Shown: positions 38,735-48,560, counted from the stretch's first letter. The stretch is 64,000 bases of DNA from Shewanella marisflavi (GCF_023283925.1 NZ_JAKIKX010000002.1:310001-374000), one strand, 5' to 3'. The notes: generated by a model not told the origin, from the letters alone. Made by a program: numbers and translations.

Positions 38735-38783
38735 TAAACTGGGATAAAACGCCTTGGCATTTCATCAAAATTAGGTACTTGAT

Positions 38784-38860
38784 TGGCGGAGCGGACGGGA
38801 CTCGAACCCGCGACCCCCGGCGTGACAGGCCGGTATTCTAACCAACTGAACTACCGCTCC
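38784..38860 (-). tRNA. tRNA-Asp (anticodon GTC), copy 1
   Basis: This copy is identical in sequence to copy 2, with anticodon at 38824-38826 and encoded CCA. It is the promoter-proximal gene of the array. A tRNA-Asp gene beside dnaQ is also the arrangement in E. coli (aspV). Confidence 0.97.
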
Positions 38861-38877
38861 ACATCAAGTTGCGAAGG

Positions 38878-38906
38878 ATAATACTTAGGCCACCTAGTCC
38901 CGTCAA
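38878..38906 (-). promoter_or_regulatory. Strong sigma-70 promoter of the tRNA-Asp array
   Basis: In minus-strand reading TTGACG (38901-38906) and TATTAT (38878-38883) are 17 bases apart, 18 bases before the first tRNA. This is near consensus, as expected for a stable RNA gene. Confidence 0.75.
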
Positions 38907-38977
38907 TAACTTTTTTTCTGAAACAAACTAATCAGTTAAAATTTCGCCAAACCAGAGTGTTTCATCAGCAAACTTGA

Positions 38978-40300
38978 CTAGCTTTTGTCCGGCTCTGCGC
39001 CTTTGCGATCTGTCTCATCCGGCATAGTCAAATCAATCTCATCAAGAGTTGGCCCAATTTCCTTAGCCCGCTCCTGCTCAAGCCTTGCCGCTGTTACCGC
39101 CAATGCTTGTTTTAGATTTTGCCGTTTACGCCATACCAGTAAGGCCATGGTACCTAAGATCAACAAACTGATATTGATGGTAATGATCCAGAACATGGCA
39201 TCCTCTTTCGCCTTGGCTTCGGCGATCGCCGCCTTCTTAGCGGCCAATGCAGCCAACTCCTCCGCCGTCGGTGGCGGCTCTGGCGGCGGCACCAGATTAA
39301 AGAACTGCTCGGGCAAGGTGATCAACACTTCCCGTCCCGAGACGGATGTTGCCGCGACCACGCCCTTGATGCGATAGCTGCCAAATTCTGACACCTGAGG
39401 CAATGTCAGCTGCATACGTTTCTTGTTAATGGTCTGCACTGGCAGCGTCATTTGCAGCCCTGCAGGCCCCACCAACTCAAACTCGAAATGGGTATTAGCC
39501 AAAACCAACTGCTCATCATCGACAGCCACCTCGACCTGCCAACGCCCTGTGAGCGGATCGTCGGGCGTAATCACAGAGAGAGACACAGGCATAGGCAGCA
39601 GCTCAATATCCCCGCCAACCTCTCGACTGAAAATATTGTTCTTGGCACTCACCTGATAACGGTAATGTCCCCAGGGCTGATTGAGGTTGATATTGGCAGT
39701 GAAAATGCCGTCATCGGGCGTACCATCCAGCCCTTCGCCGTTATCCTTATAGCTACCGACGATCAGAGTGCCGGCAGCAAAGTTCTCATCCCCGGGTCTA
39801 TGCTCGCTGATAAATTTCGCGGTCCAATCCACTAAGTAGTCGAGCCCAGGCATACGTATACGCTGCGCATCACCCAATAGCTTTGCGGTAATTTTAAGCC
39901 GTTCACCTTGATAGAGCGGCCGAGGTAAGGGTTCGACCTCTATCGCTAACTTAGAGATCTTGTCTATCTTAGACCCTTTAACCACCTTACCTAAAAGTTG
40001 CCAAGGACCCGGCATGGGAGATTTGATGGTAATAATATCGCCACTTAGGCCATCGACCCACTGCACAGATTCTGGATGGCGCGTTGCATACCACTTACTA
40101 CCATCGGGTAGCACGATTATCACTGGGGCACTGCCATACTCGCGTTGCACGAATAGGGTCAATTCATCGACCATATGATCGATGCGAAAGCGGTTTTTTA
40201 GCTCACTGGCCTCAGACGAAGGAACTACCTGGGCGGCAGCGCCGACGGAAAGCAGCAGTAGCCCAGAGGCCAAAATCGCGCACACTAGCCAATTTTTCAT
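38978..40300 (-). CDS. TIGR03503-like exported membrane-anchored protein
   Basis: The 440-residue protein starts with a signal peptide (MKNWLVCAILASGLLLLSVGAAA) at ATG 40300. A long extracytoplasmic part (residues 25-370) has beta-sandwich-like segments, for example NINLNQPWGHYRYQVSAKN, and a Pro- and Ala-rich stretch near 345 leads to a single C-terminal transmembrane helix (MFWIITINISLLILGTMALL) and a charged cytoplasmic tail. I recognise it as resembling the TIGR03503 proteins found in Shewanella, Vibrio and relatives, of unknown function. It lies 11 bases after dnaQ and may be co-transcribed. Confidence 0.75.
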   Translation of the reverse strand: MKNWLVCAILASGLLLLSVGAAAQVVPSSEASELKNRFRIDHMVDELTLFVQREYGSAPVIIVLPDGSKWYATRHPESVQWVDGLSGDIITIKSPMPGPWQLLGKVVKGSKIDKISKLAIEVEPLPRPLYQGERLKITAKLLGDAQRIRMPGLDYLVDWTAKFISEHRPGDENFAAGTLIVGSYKDNGEGLDGTPDDGIFTANINLNQPWGHYRYQVSAKNNIFSREVGGDIELLPMPVSLSVITPDDPLTGRWQVEVAVDDEQLVLANTHFEFELVGPAGLQMTLPVQTINKKRMQLTLPQVSEFGSYRIKGVVAATSVSGREVLITLPEQFFNLVPPPEPPPTAEELAALAAKKAAIAEAKAKEDAMFWIITINISLLILGTMALLVWRKRQNLKQALAVTAARLEQERAKEIGPTLDEIDLTMPDETDRKGAEPDKS

Positions 40301-40310
40301 AGGATGACGT

Positions 40311-41039
40311 TTATCCTCGCCAGATACATTGTCCTGATTTCGCAACTAAATCTAATCTTTGTTCATGCATACTCAGTTCATCGGCCGTTGCGCCGATCAC
40401 TTTAAGATTTGCGCGATTGGCATCCAGACGCATGATCCCACCGCTCTCTTGACCCGGCTTTTCATTAGATAGCTCAAACTTGGTCTGGCCACCGGTCATG
40501 ATCAGGTAAACATCGGCGAGGATCTCGGCATCCAATAGTGCGCCGTGGAGTTCACGGCGTGAGTTATCTATGCCATAACGCTTACACAAAGCATCCAGGT
40601 TATTCTTTTGCCCTGGATGAAGGTATTTGGCGATCTCCAGCGAATCGAGTACCTGACAGATATCTGAAGTCTTTGGCCCTCTCGGCGTCAGCAGCGAGAA
40701 TTCATGATCCATGAAGCTCACGTCGAAGTTCGCGTTATGTGCCACAATCTCGGCGCCGTCGATAAATTCGATAAAGGCGGGAGCTATCTGCGCAAACACT
40801 GGCTTATCGGCGACAAACTCGTTGGTTATACCGTGAACCGTGATCGCCTCTTCATCAATCTGCTGCATAGGATTGATGTATTCGTGAAAATGGCGGCCGG
40901 TCAACTTACGATTCACCACCTCGACACAGCCTATTTCGATAATACGATGACCAAAATAAACGGCACCTGCCCCTTGGTTCATACCAGTAGTTTCGGTATC
41001 GAGGATCACTTGGCGCTTAGCATTGGAGATGATATTCAT
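40311..41039 (-). CDS. dnaQ: DNA polymerase III epsilon subunit DnaQ
   Basis: The 242-residue proofreading exonuclease has the three Exo motifs of the DEDDh type: LDTETTGMN (Exo I), [10 protein letters not shown] (Exo II) and HGALLDAE (Exo III). The C-terminal tail should bind the alpha subunit. ATG 41039 gives [10 protein letters not shown] as in homologs; the longer frame to 41126 overlaps rnhA and is rejected. It is divergent from rnhA with 69 bases between, the same arrangement as in E. coli. Confidence 0.96.
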   Translation of the reverse strand: MNIISNAKRQVILDTETTGMNQGAGAVYFGHRIIEIGCVEVVNRKLTGRHFHEYINPMQQIDEEAITVHGITNEFVADKPVFAQIAPAFIEFIDGAEIVAHNANFDVSFMDHEFSLLTPRGPKTSDICQVLDSLEIAKYLHPGQKNNLDALCKRYGIDNSRRELHGALLDAEILADVYLIMTGGQTKFELSNEKPGQESGGIMRLDANRANLKVIGATADELSMHEQRLDLVAKSGQCIWRG

Positions 41040-41108
41040 ATAATTACACGCTTTTATAAAAAAAATTTGGGTATACTGCTGTCCATATTTGGCTATGGTA
41101 GCAACTTG

Positions 41109-41579
41109 ATGCACGGACTGAAACAACTCTTAATCTATACCGACGGTTCTTGCCTGGGCAATCCCGGTCCCGGCGGCTACGGGGTGGTAATGAAATATAA
41201 GGCCCACGTAAAAGAACTCAGCGGCGGTTTTGCCTTAACCACCAACAATCGTATGGAGCTACTAGCCCCTATTGTTGCCCTAGAGGCGCTTAAAGAGCCC
41301 TGCCAGATCATCCTCACCAGCGACAGCCAGTATTTGCGCCAAGGGATCACTCAGTGGATCCATGGCTGGAAGAAACGAGGCTGGCTAACGGCGGCTAAAG
41401 AGCCTGTTAAAAATGTCGACCTTTGGCAACGCCTGGATGCGGCAACCACGCCACATCAGATCGATTGGCGCTGGGTAAAAGGCCATGCCGGTCATATCGA
41501 AAACGAGCGCTGTGATACCCTGGCGCGAGAGGCCGCTGAGGCAAAACCCAGCGCAATAGATACCGGCTATCCCTCATAA
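41109..41579 (+). CDS. rnhA: Ribonuclease HI
   Basis: The 156-residue enzyme degrades the RNA strand of RNA-DNA hybrids. Catalytic acids are in [14 protein letters not shown] (Asp12), NNRMEL (Glu), TSDSQYL (Asp) and the C-terminal ERCDTLA (Asp), with the WVKGHAGH loop. ATG 41109 gives the normal length; the frame is open much further upstream, inside dnaQ on the other strand, which is a shadow. Confidence 0.96.
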   Translation: MHGLKQLLIYTDGSCLGNPGPGGYGVVMKYKAHVKELSGGFALTTNNRMELLAPIVALEALKEPCQIILTSDSQYLRQGITQWIHGWKKRGWLTAAKEPVKNVDLWQRLDAATTPHQIDWRWVKGHAGHIENERCDTLAREAAEAKPSAIDTGYPS

Positions 41580-41597
41580 GGTTAAACCAGTTAACCT
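41579..41597. terminator. Short hairpin between rnhA and a convergent LysR gene
   Basis: AGGTTAA and TTAACCT form a seven-base-pair stem with a five-base loop between two convergent stops. There is no clear T run, so its strength is doubtful. Confidence 0.4.
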
Positions 41598-41600
41598 GGC

Positions 41601-42503
41601 CTAACTTGTCGGCGACAGTGCCAAAAAACGCTGACAAAAAAGTTCAAAGGCGCTGCACAGTGCCGTCGGCTTACGGCTCTTATGACGAATTTTATAAAAC
41701 TGGCGCGCCAGGGTGAGCTCTGGCACTGAGATCAACGCCAGTTCCCTTCGCTGAAGCTCCTTTTCAAGGGTAAGTTCAGACAAGACAGCCAGTCCGGCAC
41801 CTTGTCTGACCGCTTGTTTTATGGCATCTGGCGTAGAAAAATTAAATTTCTCCACTGGCCGCATCGCCAGCGCATTGGCAGCATTGATAAAATAATCTCG
41901 AGTGCCCGATCCCGGCTCCCGCATTACCCAAGCATGTCCGGCCAACATATCAGGTGTCACCACTTTTCCCGCCAATGGGTGTCCCGGATGACAGAAGATA
42001 AGCAGCCTATCTTTATGCCAAGGCTCGACACTTACCCGGCTATCGAGACATTGGCCCTCGATAAAACCTACCTCGGCGCGAAACTCTACCACGGCATCGA
42101 TCACCGCCTGAGTATTAGCGATGTTCAAATCCACCATAGCGTTGGTAAATTGTTGACTAAAAGCCACCGCGCTCTTGGCAAGCAGGTAGTTGCCTATGGT
42201 TGAGCTGGCCGCCACACTCAAGGTGCCGCTCATTTGCGCCTCTGGGGAGGAAAACAGATGTTCTATCTGCTCCACTTGCTGCAGGGTCTGAGTGGCCAGC
42301 GGTAATAGCAGACTTCCTTGGGCATTGAGTCTCAGCCGATTCCCCACCCGTTCAAATAAACGGGTATCGAGTTGCTTCTCTAACTCACCAAGGGCCATAG
42401 AGGTCGCTGGCGCCGAGAGGTTCAGACGCTGAGCCGCCTTCGCCACCTGACCGCTGCGAGCGACAGCTTCAAAAATAGCTAATTGCTTTAAGGTAATTCT
42501 CAT
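41601..42503 (-). CDS. LysR-family regulator, YeiE-like
   Basis: The 300-residue protein has a LysR winged helix at the N terminus (LKQLAIFEAVARSGQVAKAA, residues 5-24, then LSAPATSMALGELEKQL) and a substrate-binding domain from about residue 90. The start MRITLKQL and segments such as LFERVGNRLRLNAQG are close to E. coli YeiE. The effector and targets are not known. It is convergent with rnhA and 21 bases downstream of the methyltransferase gene. Confidence 0.87.
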   Translation of the reverse strand: MRITLKQLAIFEAVARSGQVAKAAQRLNLSAPATSMALGELEKQLDTRLFERVGNRLRLNAQGSLLLPLATQTLQQVEQIEHLFSSPEAQMSGTLSVAASSTIGNYLLAKSAVAFSQQFTNAMVDLNIANTQAVIDAVVEFRAEVGFIEGQCLDSRVSVEPWHKDRLLIFCHPGHPLAGKVVTPDMLAGHAWVMREPGSGTRDYFINAANALAMRPVEKFNFSTPDAIKQAVRQGAGLAVLSELTLEKELQRRELALISVPELTLARQFYKIRHKSRKPTALCSAFELFCQRFLALSPTS

Positions 42504-42524
42504 TTTACCTGCTTAACGAAAAGA

Positions 42525-43247
42525 TCATTTTAGGCGCAGCTGCTTTACCCTGCCTGCGGTTGGCGCGGTCGACCATTTGGGCTGACGAACCTTTTGCTTG
42601 TCCATTATCGGCGTCATGGGAGAGTCTAACTTGCGGGCAACCAATATATAGACGCTGCCACTGCCCGGCAACCAGGCCTGCAATGCATGTTGCCAGATGG
42701 AATCGCCATGGATCTCACTCAGCAGATGATGATAAACAAGACGCTCATCGCCCACCACTTGATAGCCGAGTAACCCAAGCCAATCTTTTACCCTAGAGGG
42801 GGTAAAGAAACGCCCGCACCAAGGCAACTGCTCCTGACGACTGGGCAACATCTTACCCAAAAAGGCCGGACTTAAGGGGTTAAAACCTATGATAAACAGA
42901 TATCCGCCAGAGATAAGCACCCTGTCGGTCTCTCGTAATACGCTATAAGGGTTGGCTTCAAAATCGAGCACCATGGAACAGACCACAGCATCTATCACCC
43001 CATTTTGAATGGGCAGCTGTGCGTGCTCGCCTTGCAAGGAGCAAAGCGCCGATTCGCAAAGAGAGAACTCTCGCCCTATCGGTAGACAGGGTTTTTCCAA
43101 CGCATAACTTAGCGGGCCTATGTTAAGCATGTGATAGCCAAACACCTTTGGCCACCAAGGCATCAACTTATCTTCGATAGCCTCTTGCAGCCAAAGCCCG
43201 TTGGGCAAGTCCTGCCAAGTCTGGGGTTTGATCAGATCAAAGGACAC
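42525..43247 (-). CDS. SAM-dependent methyltransferase (YafS-like)
   Basis: The 240-residue protein is a class I methyltransferase, judged from VIDAVVCSMVLDFEANPYSVLRET-type blocks (the post-core acidic region) and YLFIIGFNPLS, although the glycine-rich motif I is degenerate (YHMLNIGPLSYALE). It lies between gloB and rnhA, the same position as yafS in E. coli, and I take it as the counterpart. Substrate unknown. Confidence 0.82.
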   Translation of the reverse strand: MSFDLIKPQTWQDLPNGLWLQEAIEDKLMPWWPKVFGYHMLNIGPLSYALEKPCLPIGREFSLCESALCSLQGEHAQLPIQNGVIDAVVCSMVLDFEANPYSVLRETDRVLISGGYLFIIGFNPLSPAFLGKMLPSRQEQLPWCGRFFTPSRVKDWLGLLGYQVVGDERLVYHHLLSEIHGDSIWQHALQAWLPGSGSVYILVARKLDSPMTPIMDKQKVRQPKWSTAPTAGRVKQLRLK

Positions 43248-43534
43248 AGGTCACTCCAAGACTCATTATTCTGGTTTCCCAAGGGGCGGTTTGCCTTTTC
43301 AAGTTGATCTTCTGTTGCCATCATAACGTGTTTTACTCGCCATGTGAGCAACCAAGGCGAGACATAGCTTTTTCATCCTATAAATCGCCTAAAAACTGCT
43401 TCAGAAACAAACAACAAAAGCAAACAGTCCCTAATGATGTGACTATTTTAGTATTAAATCCCTAAAGCGCTATACACGCAATAGCTTTGCTCAGTAAACT
43501 AAATGCGTGTCACCCAATCCCAGTGAGAATCGCT

Positions 43535-44314
43535 ATGCACAGTGTTACCCCAATTCCCGCCTTTAATGACAACTATATCTGGCTGATCCATGCCCATGAC
43601 ACCAAGGGTTATTATGTGGTCGACCCAGGTGATGCCAATGTGGTTATCGACTATTTAAAGCAACATGAGATCAAACTCGATGGGATCTTAATTACTCATC
43701 ACCATAGCGATCACACCGGCGGCATAGCAGCCCTGCAAACCTATCACGACCATAACCTCACTGTGTATGGTCCAGATAGTGAAAATATTAAGGGGATCAA
43801 TCATCCCATCTCGGGGAAAACAGAAAGTATCAGCCCCGATAGACTGGACAGCGATGCCCAGATATTTCACCTCCCCGGCCACACCTTAGGTCATATTGCC
43901 TATCTGATTGACGATCACCTTTTCTGCGGCGATACCCTATTTAGTGGCGGCTGTGGACGCCTGTTTGAGGGCACGCCAACGCAGATGAGACACTCCCTCG
44001 ACGCTTTGGCCGCACTCGATGACAAGGTCAAGGTCTATCCGGCCCACGAATACACACAAGCTAATTTGGCCTTTGCCCAAACTGTCGAGCATGGCAACCA
44101 GACGCTGGCTGACTACGCCGCTCACGTTAAGCAACGCCGAGAACAGCAACAGCCCAGCCTGCCCTCTAGCATTGGGCTAGAGAAGCAGATCAACCCTTTC
44201 CTGCGCGCCGATCAAGCCACAATTAAAGCGGCATTAGGTCAACATTTCAGCCAGGATGTGACGGATATTGACACCAGTTTCACGCTTCTACGTCAATGGA
44301 AGGACAATTTCTAA
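43535..44314 (+). CDS. gloB: Hydroxyacylglutathione hydrolase (glyoxalase II) GloB
   Basis: The 259-residue metallo-beta-lactamase-fold enzyme hydrolyses S-lactoylglutathione, the second step of methylglyoxal detoxification. The binuclear metal motif THHHSDHTGG is near residue 53, with further ligands in LPGHTLGHIAY, FCGDTLFSGGCGRLFEG and YPAHEYT. ATG 43535 (MHSVTPIPAFNDNYIW) is preceded by GTGAG; the open frame extends 16 codons upstream without homology. Confidence 0.96.
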   Translation: MHSVTPIPAFNDNYIWLIHAHDTKGYYVVDPGDANVVIDYLKQHEIKLDGILITHHHSDHTGGIAALQTYHDHNLTVYGPDSENIKGINHPISGKTESISPDRLDSDAQIFHLPGHTLGHIAYLIDDHLFCGDTLFSGGCGRLFEGTPTQMRHSLDALAALDDKVKVYPAHEYTQANLAFAQTVEHGNQTLADYAAHVKQRREQQQPSLPSSIGLEKQINPFLRADQATIKAALGQHFSQDVTDIDTSFTLLRQWKDNF

Positions 44315-44421
44315 TAATTCCTATACAATGTCGCGCTAATTAAGTCCCCGCCCAGCTACGCCACGGAGAACGCCTTGGCAGATGCTTTGTTAGAGGGACC
44401 CAAAGTAAGGAATTATTGTCG

Positions 44422-45957
44422 ATGCGCTTACCCATTTTCCTGATCGCAGGGGGACTCTCCCTGCTCGCAGGTTGCCAAACCTTTACTCAGCCGGAACCTG
44501 AACCGGCCATAGCCACCACAACACCCATAGTGGTTGAACCACAAGTGACAGCTCCTATCGAACCTGAGCCCATTCAGATCACCGATGTGTGGCAGCGTAT
44601 TCGTCTGGGGCTTTCTATGCCTGTACCCGATCAGAAACTGGTAAATCAATATCGCGACTGGTACCTGAAACACCCCCAGCACCTGGCCCGCGTCTCTGAG
44701 CGTGCTGAACCCTTTATGTATCTCATCGTCGAAGAGATAGAGCTGCGCAACTTACCTATCGAGTTGGCACTACTGCCTATCGTCGAGAGCGCATTCGATC
44801 CCTTCGCTTATTCCCATGGCGCTGCATCAGGCTTATGGCAATTTACTGCCCCTATGGCTAAACACTTTGGCCTTGAGATGAACTGGTGGTATGACGGTCG
44901 CCGCGATGTGCCTGCTGCAACCACGGCAGCACTGGATATGATGGAATACCTCTATCAAAAAACCCACAACAATTGGCTCTATGCTATTGCCGCCTATAAC
45001 ACGGGCGAAGGGCGTGTACTCAATGCGGTGAAACGCAACCAGTCTAAAGGGCTAGCGACCGATTTCTGGGCACTGAGCCTACCAAGGGAAACTGAGCGCT
45101 ATGTCCCACAACTATTAGCACTCGCCGATGTCGTGGCCAATGCCGAAAAATATGGGATCTCACTCCACCCCATTCCTAACCAGCCGCAACTGAAAGTTGT
45201 GGATGTGGGCAGCCAAATCGATCTGGCACTCGCCGCCGAGATGGCAGGTATGAAGCTTAACGAACTGCACGCCTTAAATCCTGGCTTTAACCAGTGGGCG
45301 ACTGCGCCTGAAGGCCCTCACCAAATAGTGGTGCCGCTTGATCGCGCTGACGTGTTTGAAACCAATTTAGCGGCCAGCAGCCAAGATCAGCGCCTAAAAT
45401 GGCAGCGTTATAAGATAAAGTCGGGTGATAGCCTAGGGCTAATCGCCAAGCGATTTAACACCACACCATCGGCGCTCCGTGCGGTTAACGATATTAAAAA
45501 CAACCGTATTATTGCCGGCAAGCATCTACTGATCCCTATCTCTGCCAAAGATCCCGCCAAGTATCTCTTGTCTGCGGACCAAAGATTACAAAAACGTCAA
45601 TCTGGTGGTAACGGCTATAAACTCAGCTACCAGGTTAAATCAGGGGACTCACTCTGGCTTATCGCCAAACAGCACAAGGTGAGTGTGTCTAAGCTGGCTA
45701 AATGGAATGGTATGGCCCCGAAAGATACTCTCTCTGTGGGGCAAAAGTTGGTCATCTGGCAACAAGGCAAGGATAAGGCGGTCACCCGCACAGTCAATTA
45801 CACAGTACGCTCTGGCGATTCACTGGCTAAAATAGCCAGTAAATTCAATGTCAGCGTAAACCAACTGGTTAAATGGAACAGCCTATCTACCAAAAAATAT
45901 CTGCAACCAGGACAGAAGCTGACCCTGTATGTTGATGTGACTAAATCACGAGTTTAA
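44422..45957 (+). CDS. mltD: Membrane-bound lytic murein transglycosylase D
   Basis: The lipoprotein of about 511 residues has a lipobox (LLAGC), a lytic transglycosylase domain near residues 100-240 with the catalytic Glu in LLPIVESAFDPFAYS and the GAASGLWQF motif, and three LysM peptidoglycan-binding repeats near residues 330-375, 400-445 and 455-500. It cleaves peptidoglycan glycan strands to 1,6-anhydromuropeptides at the outer membrane. ATG 44422 is ten bases after AAGGA; TTG 44416, four bases after it, is an alternative. Confidence 0.95.
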   Translation: MRLPIFLIAGGLSLLAGCQTFTQPEPEPAIATTTPIVVEPQVTAPIEPEPIQITDVWQRIRLGLSMPVPDQKLVNQYRDWYLKHPQHLARVSERAEPFMYLIVEEIELRNLPIELALLPIVESAFDPFAYSHGAASGLWQFTAPMAKHFGLEMNWWYDGRRDVPAATTAALDMMEYLYQKTHNNWLYAIAAYNTGEGRVLNAVKRNQSKGLATDFWALSLPRETERYVPQLLALADVVANAEKYGISLHPIPNQPQLKVVDVGSQIDLALAAEMAGMKLNELHALNPGFNQWATAPEGPHQIVVPLDRADVFETNLAASSQDQRLKWQRYKIKSGDSLGLIAKRFNTTPSALRAVNDIKNNRIIAGKHLLIPISAKDPAKYLLSADQRLQKRQSGGNGYKLSYQVKSGDSLWLIAKQHKVSVSKLAKWNGMAPKDTLSVGQKLVIWQQGKDKAVTRTVNYTVRSGDSLAKIASKFNVSVNQLVKWNSLSTKKYLQPGQKLTLYVDVTKSRV

Positions 45958-45999
45958 TCACCTCGACTGTTAACGATAAATCACCGGGTTAATAAAGAT

Positions 46000-46031
46000 A
46001 AAAAAGCGATGCCAAGGCATCGCTTTTTTTG
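46000..46031 (+). terminator. Terminator of mltD
   Basis: AAAAAGCGATGCC and GGCATCGCTTTTTTT pair in a long stem with a two-base loop, followed by a T run. The A run on the other side may also serve the convergent gene. Confidence 0.9.
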
Positions 46032-46074
46032 TGACTGCTATTTATCGCGTTTTACGCCATTAAATGAGTTGCCA

Positions 46075-47910
46075 CTAAAACCCACCTAACTTCTTAAACA
46101 GCTTATCTTTAAGATCATCAGTGGCTTTTTCGGCTTCTTTCTTCAGTTTTGCATCAAACAATGCCGCCGTATCTAAAGCGAACTTAGGCTCACTGATGGT
46201 GCCGCTGATAGCGAAGGGGATCTCCAAACCATAAAGCTCATCCTTCTCGGCACTCCCCTGGCCCTCTAATGAGCCCACAACAGAGGTCTTAAGTGCATAA
46301 TCGATCGCCTCAGACAAGAGGTTTACATTGCCCTTACCCTGCAGGCGGATCAGAGGCGATGCCATATTCAGATCGGGATTGGTAACCTGACCCTTAGCCA
46401 TAGTGAAACTGCCCGTGAGGCTGGTAAAGTCTGTTTTCTTTTCACCAGCTGAGGTGGCATTTAAATCCCCCGCCAACTTAGCCTTAGCATCACGCAGCAT
46501 CTGCGGGATATTCACGCCATAGAGTGAACCATCGGCAATTTCAAACTGTCCCTTAGCATTGAGGTTACGCTTAATGTTATCAGGGATAAGACTAAAGCCA
46601 CTGCCTGCCACCTCAAAATTTGTGGTACCGGCAAGCATATCGACCTCGGCAGCATCGGTGAGCAGTGGGCGCACCTGAATCCCCGAGATCTTCTTATCAA
46701 AGCGATAGCTGGCCACCTTTTTACGTCCATCAAGCTGGGCACTAGCAAGCAGTTTGCCTTGATAAAGGTCGGCGCTAAGTTGATTGACATCTAACACGCC
46801 GTTTTTAAGCATCAATTTCATCAACCAATTCTCTGTCTTGATCTTATCGGCAACCACAGATTTAATATCAAGATCCAGCTTTAGGTTGACTGCCTTCATA
46901 CCGGTCAAATCGGGCTCTTGGGCACTCGCACTGGCTGCGCCGCCTTTCTCATCGGCTTTAGCTGCCTCTCCTTTCGCCATATAGGGAGTCAGATCTATGT
47001 CGCCAAAACTCATAGAGGCCACCACATCCGGCACTTTAGCACCGTAATTAACGGCCAACTTACCCTGGGCCTTAATTTGCTCAAGACTCAGACTAGAGAG
47101 TACTACTGCCAGCGTCTTCGCCTGATTGTCTAGTTCAATTTGACTGGTCAGATCCATCTGCATCCGCTTGTTAGGAATTGCGTCGCCCTCAACGATGTTT
47201 TCAACCACAAAATCCTTAATGGTGATCTTGGCCAGGCTGCCGTCGACCTTAATCTCGCCATTACCTTCGCTGGTTAGCGTCATCTCGGGCTGGACCATAG
47301 AAAATTTAAAGCTAATATCGGCGAACTTATCTAGGCTAAATGCCCCTAAGGTCAGTGCCTCTAACTTCAGCGCTTGTACCTTACCCGTCGCCTCATCGAA
47401 AAGATTTACCTGAGTATTGGTAATGGCAATTCCGCCGATATTGAGGCTACTGAGCTGCACACTACCTTCTGCAGGCTTGCTGTCACTTGCAGCTTGTTCA
47501 GCGCCAGCTTTCTCACCGCCGGACGTTAATCCATCTAGGCTAGTACGGCCATTCTTGTAACTATCATAGTTAAGCGTTAGGCCGTCTAGGTTGAGCTGTG
47601 CAATTTCAACTTCTTTGCTTAATAAAGGCAACAAAGCAACTTCGGCGACTATACCATCAACCTTGAGCATGGTGTCGTTTTTAAAGCCCTTAGGATTAGA
47701 GAGACTAATGTCACCCAGCGCAATACCGATACTTGGAAAGAAGGTCCAACTCAGATCTTGGTTAATAGTGAGTGTTCTGCCCGTTTGTTTTTTCACCGCC
47801 TCGACAATTTGCGGTTTAAAATCGTTAGGGTCAAAAATAAGCGTCAGGTAGGCGGCCAACAACAGGAAAAGAGAGACGAATACGATAAGTAGCCATTTTA
47901 AAAATTTCAT
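46075..47910 (-). CDS. AsmA-family protein
   Basis: The 611-residue protein has one N-terminal membrane helix (MKFLKWLLIVFVSLFLLLAAYLTLIF) followed directly by the AsmA-like signature DPNDFKPQIVEAVKKQTGR and a long periplasmic beta-rich part. A C-terminal AsmA block is seen in FEIADGSLYGVNIPQML and LDTAALFDA. Members of this family bridge the envelope and are thought to move phospholipids or affect outer membrane assembly. ATG 47910 is supported by GGAAC upstream; ATG 47922 is an alternative. Confidence 0.9.
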   Translation of the reverse strand: MKFLKWLLIVFVSLFLLLAAYLTLIFDPNDFKPQIVEAVKKQTGRTLTINQDLSWTFFPSIGIALGDISLSNPKGFKNDTMLKVDGIVAEVALLPLLSKEVEIAQLNLDGLTLNYDSYKNGRTSLDGLTSGGEKAGAEQAASDSKPAEGSVQLSSLNIGGIAITNTQVNLFDEATGKVQALKLEALTLGAFSLDKFADISFKFSMVQPEMTLTSEGNGEIKVDGSLAKITIKDFVVENIVEGDAIPNKRMQMDLTSQIELDNQAKTLAVVLSSLSLEQIKAQGKLAVNYGAKVPDVVASMSFGDIDLTPYMAKGEAAKADEKGGAASASAQEPDLTGMKAVNLKLDLDIKSVVADKIKTENWLMKLMLKNGVLDVNQLSADLYQGKLLASAQLDGRKKVASYRFDKKISGIQVRPLLTDAAEVDMLAGTTNFEVAGSGFSLIPDNIKRNLNAKGQFEIADGSLYGVNIPQMLRDAKAKLAGDLNATSAGEKKTDFTSLTGSFTMAKGQVTNPDLNMASPLIRLQGKGNVNLLSEAIDYALKTSVVGSLEGQGSAEKDELYGLEIPFAISGTISEPKFALDTAALFDAKLKKEAEKATDDLKDKLFKKLGGF

Positions 47911-47954
47911 AACAGGTTCCATCTGGTAGGAGTGTTCAACTGGCTTTCGACCAA

Positions 47955-48440
47955 TTACGAGAGATCCAACGGCATCGATGACACGGCAATGCCATTATCA
48001 TCTGCATAAAGCATCATACCTGGTTTAATTATAACGCGATCTATCTCCAGCGTAATATTAACATCACCCAAGTCACGCTTATCCGTCTTAATCGGATTGG
48101 CTCCAAGTGCTTGAATCCCAATAGGCATCTGCTTCAATGCTGCCACATCTCGTACATAACCATTGATCACTATGCCACTCCAGCCATTGTCCACCGCGCT
48201 CTGGGCGATCATATCGCCAAGCAAGGCCCGTCGGTTTGAGCCGCCACCATCGACGACCAATACCTTACCTTGTCCGGGTTGTGACAACAGCTGTTTGACT
48301 TTGGAGTTGTCTTCATGACATTTCACCGTCACCACCTCCCCCCAGAAAATGTGTTTCTGGCCAAACTGACGGTAATGGGGCGCTAACAGCGATAATTGAG
48401 CATCATAACGATCGAAAAGATCGGGCAAAAGATCCAGCAT
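47955..48440 (-). CDS. rraA: RraA-family protein (ribonuclease E activity regulator)
   Basis: The 161-residue protein has the RraA fold signature: GQGKVLVVDGGGSNRRALLG, AQSAVDNGWSGIVINGYVRD and LGANPIKTDKRDLGDVN. In E. coli RraA binds RNase E and inhibits it. Related proteins in other bacteria are aldolases, and the conserved residues here do not tell the two apart with certainty. It is upstream of the AsmA gene on the same strand, 45 bases away. Confidence 0.88.
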   Translation of the reverse strand: MLDLLPDLFDRYDAQLSLLAPHYRQFGQKHIFWGEVVTVKCHEDNSKVKQLLSQPGQGKVLVVDGGGSNRRALLGDMIAQSAVDNGWSGIVINGYVRDVAALKQMPIGIQALGANPIKTDKRDLGDVNITLEIDRVIIKPGMMLYADDNGIAVSSMPLDLS

Positions 48441-48560
48441 TGCAGCCTCCCTGCAACTAAACCAATGATGAAGTTACTATAACAAGGCAGGAATAAAATG
48501 AAAATTAGATGAATTTAAATTCGATCGGTTTTAAAATGTGCTTTCCCTAATTTACCCAGG

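Noticed and set aside
40704..41108. Long N-terminal extension of RNase HI
   Set aside because: It lies opposite dnaQ and has no similarity; ATG 41109 gives the standard 156-residue enzyme.
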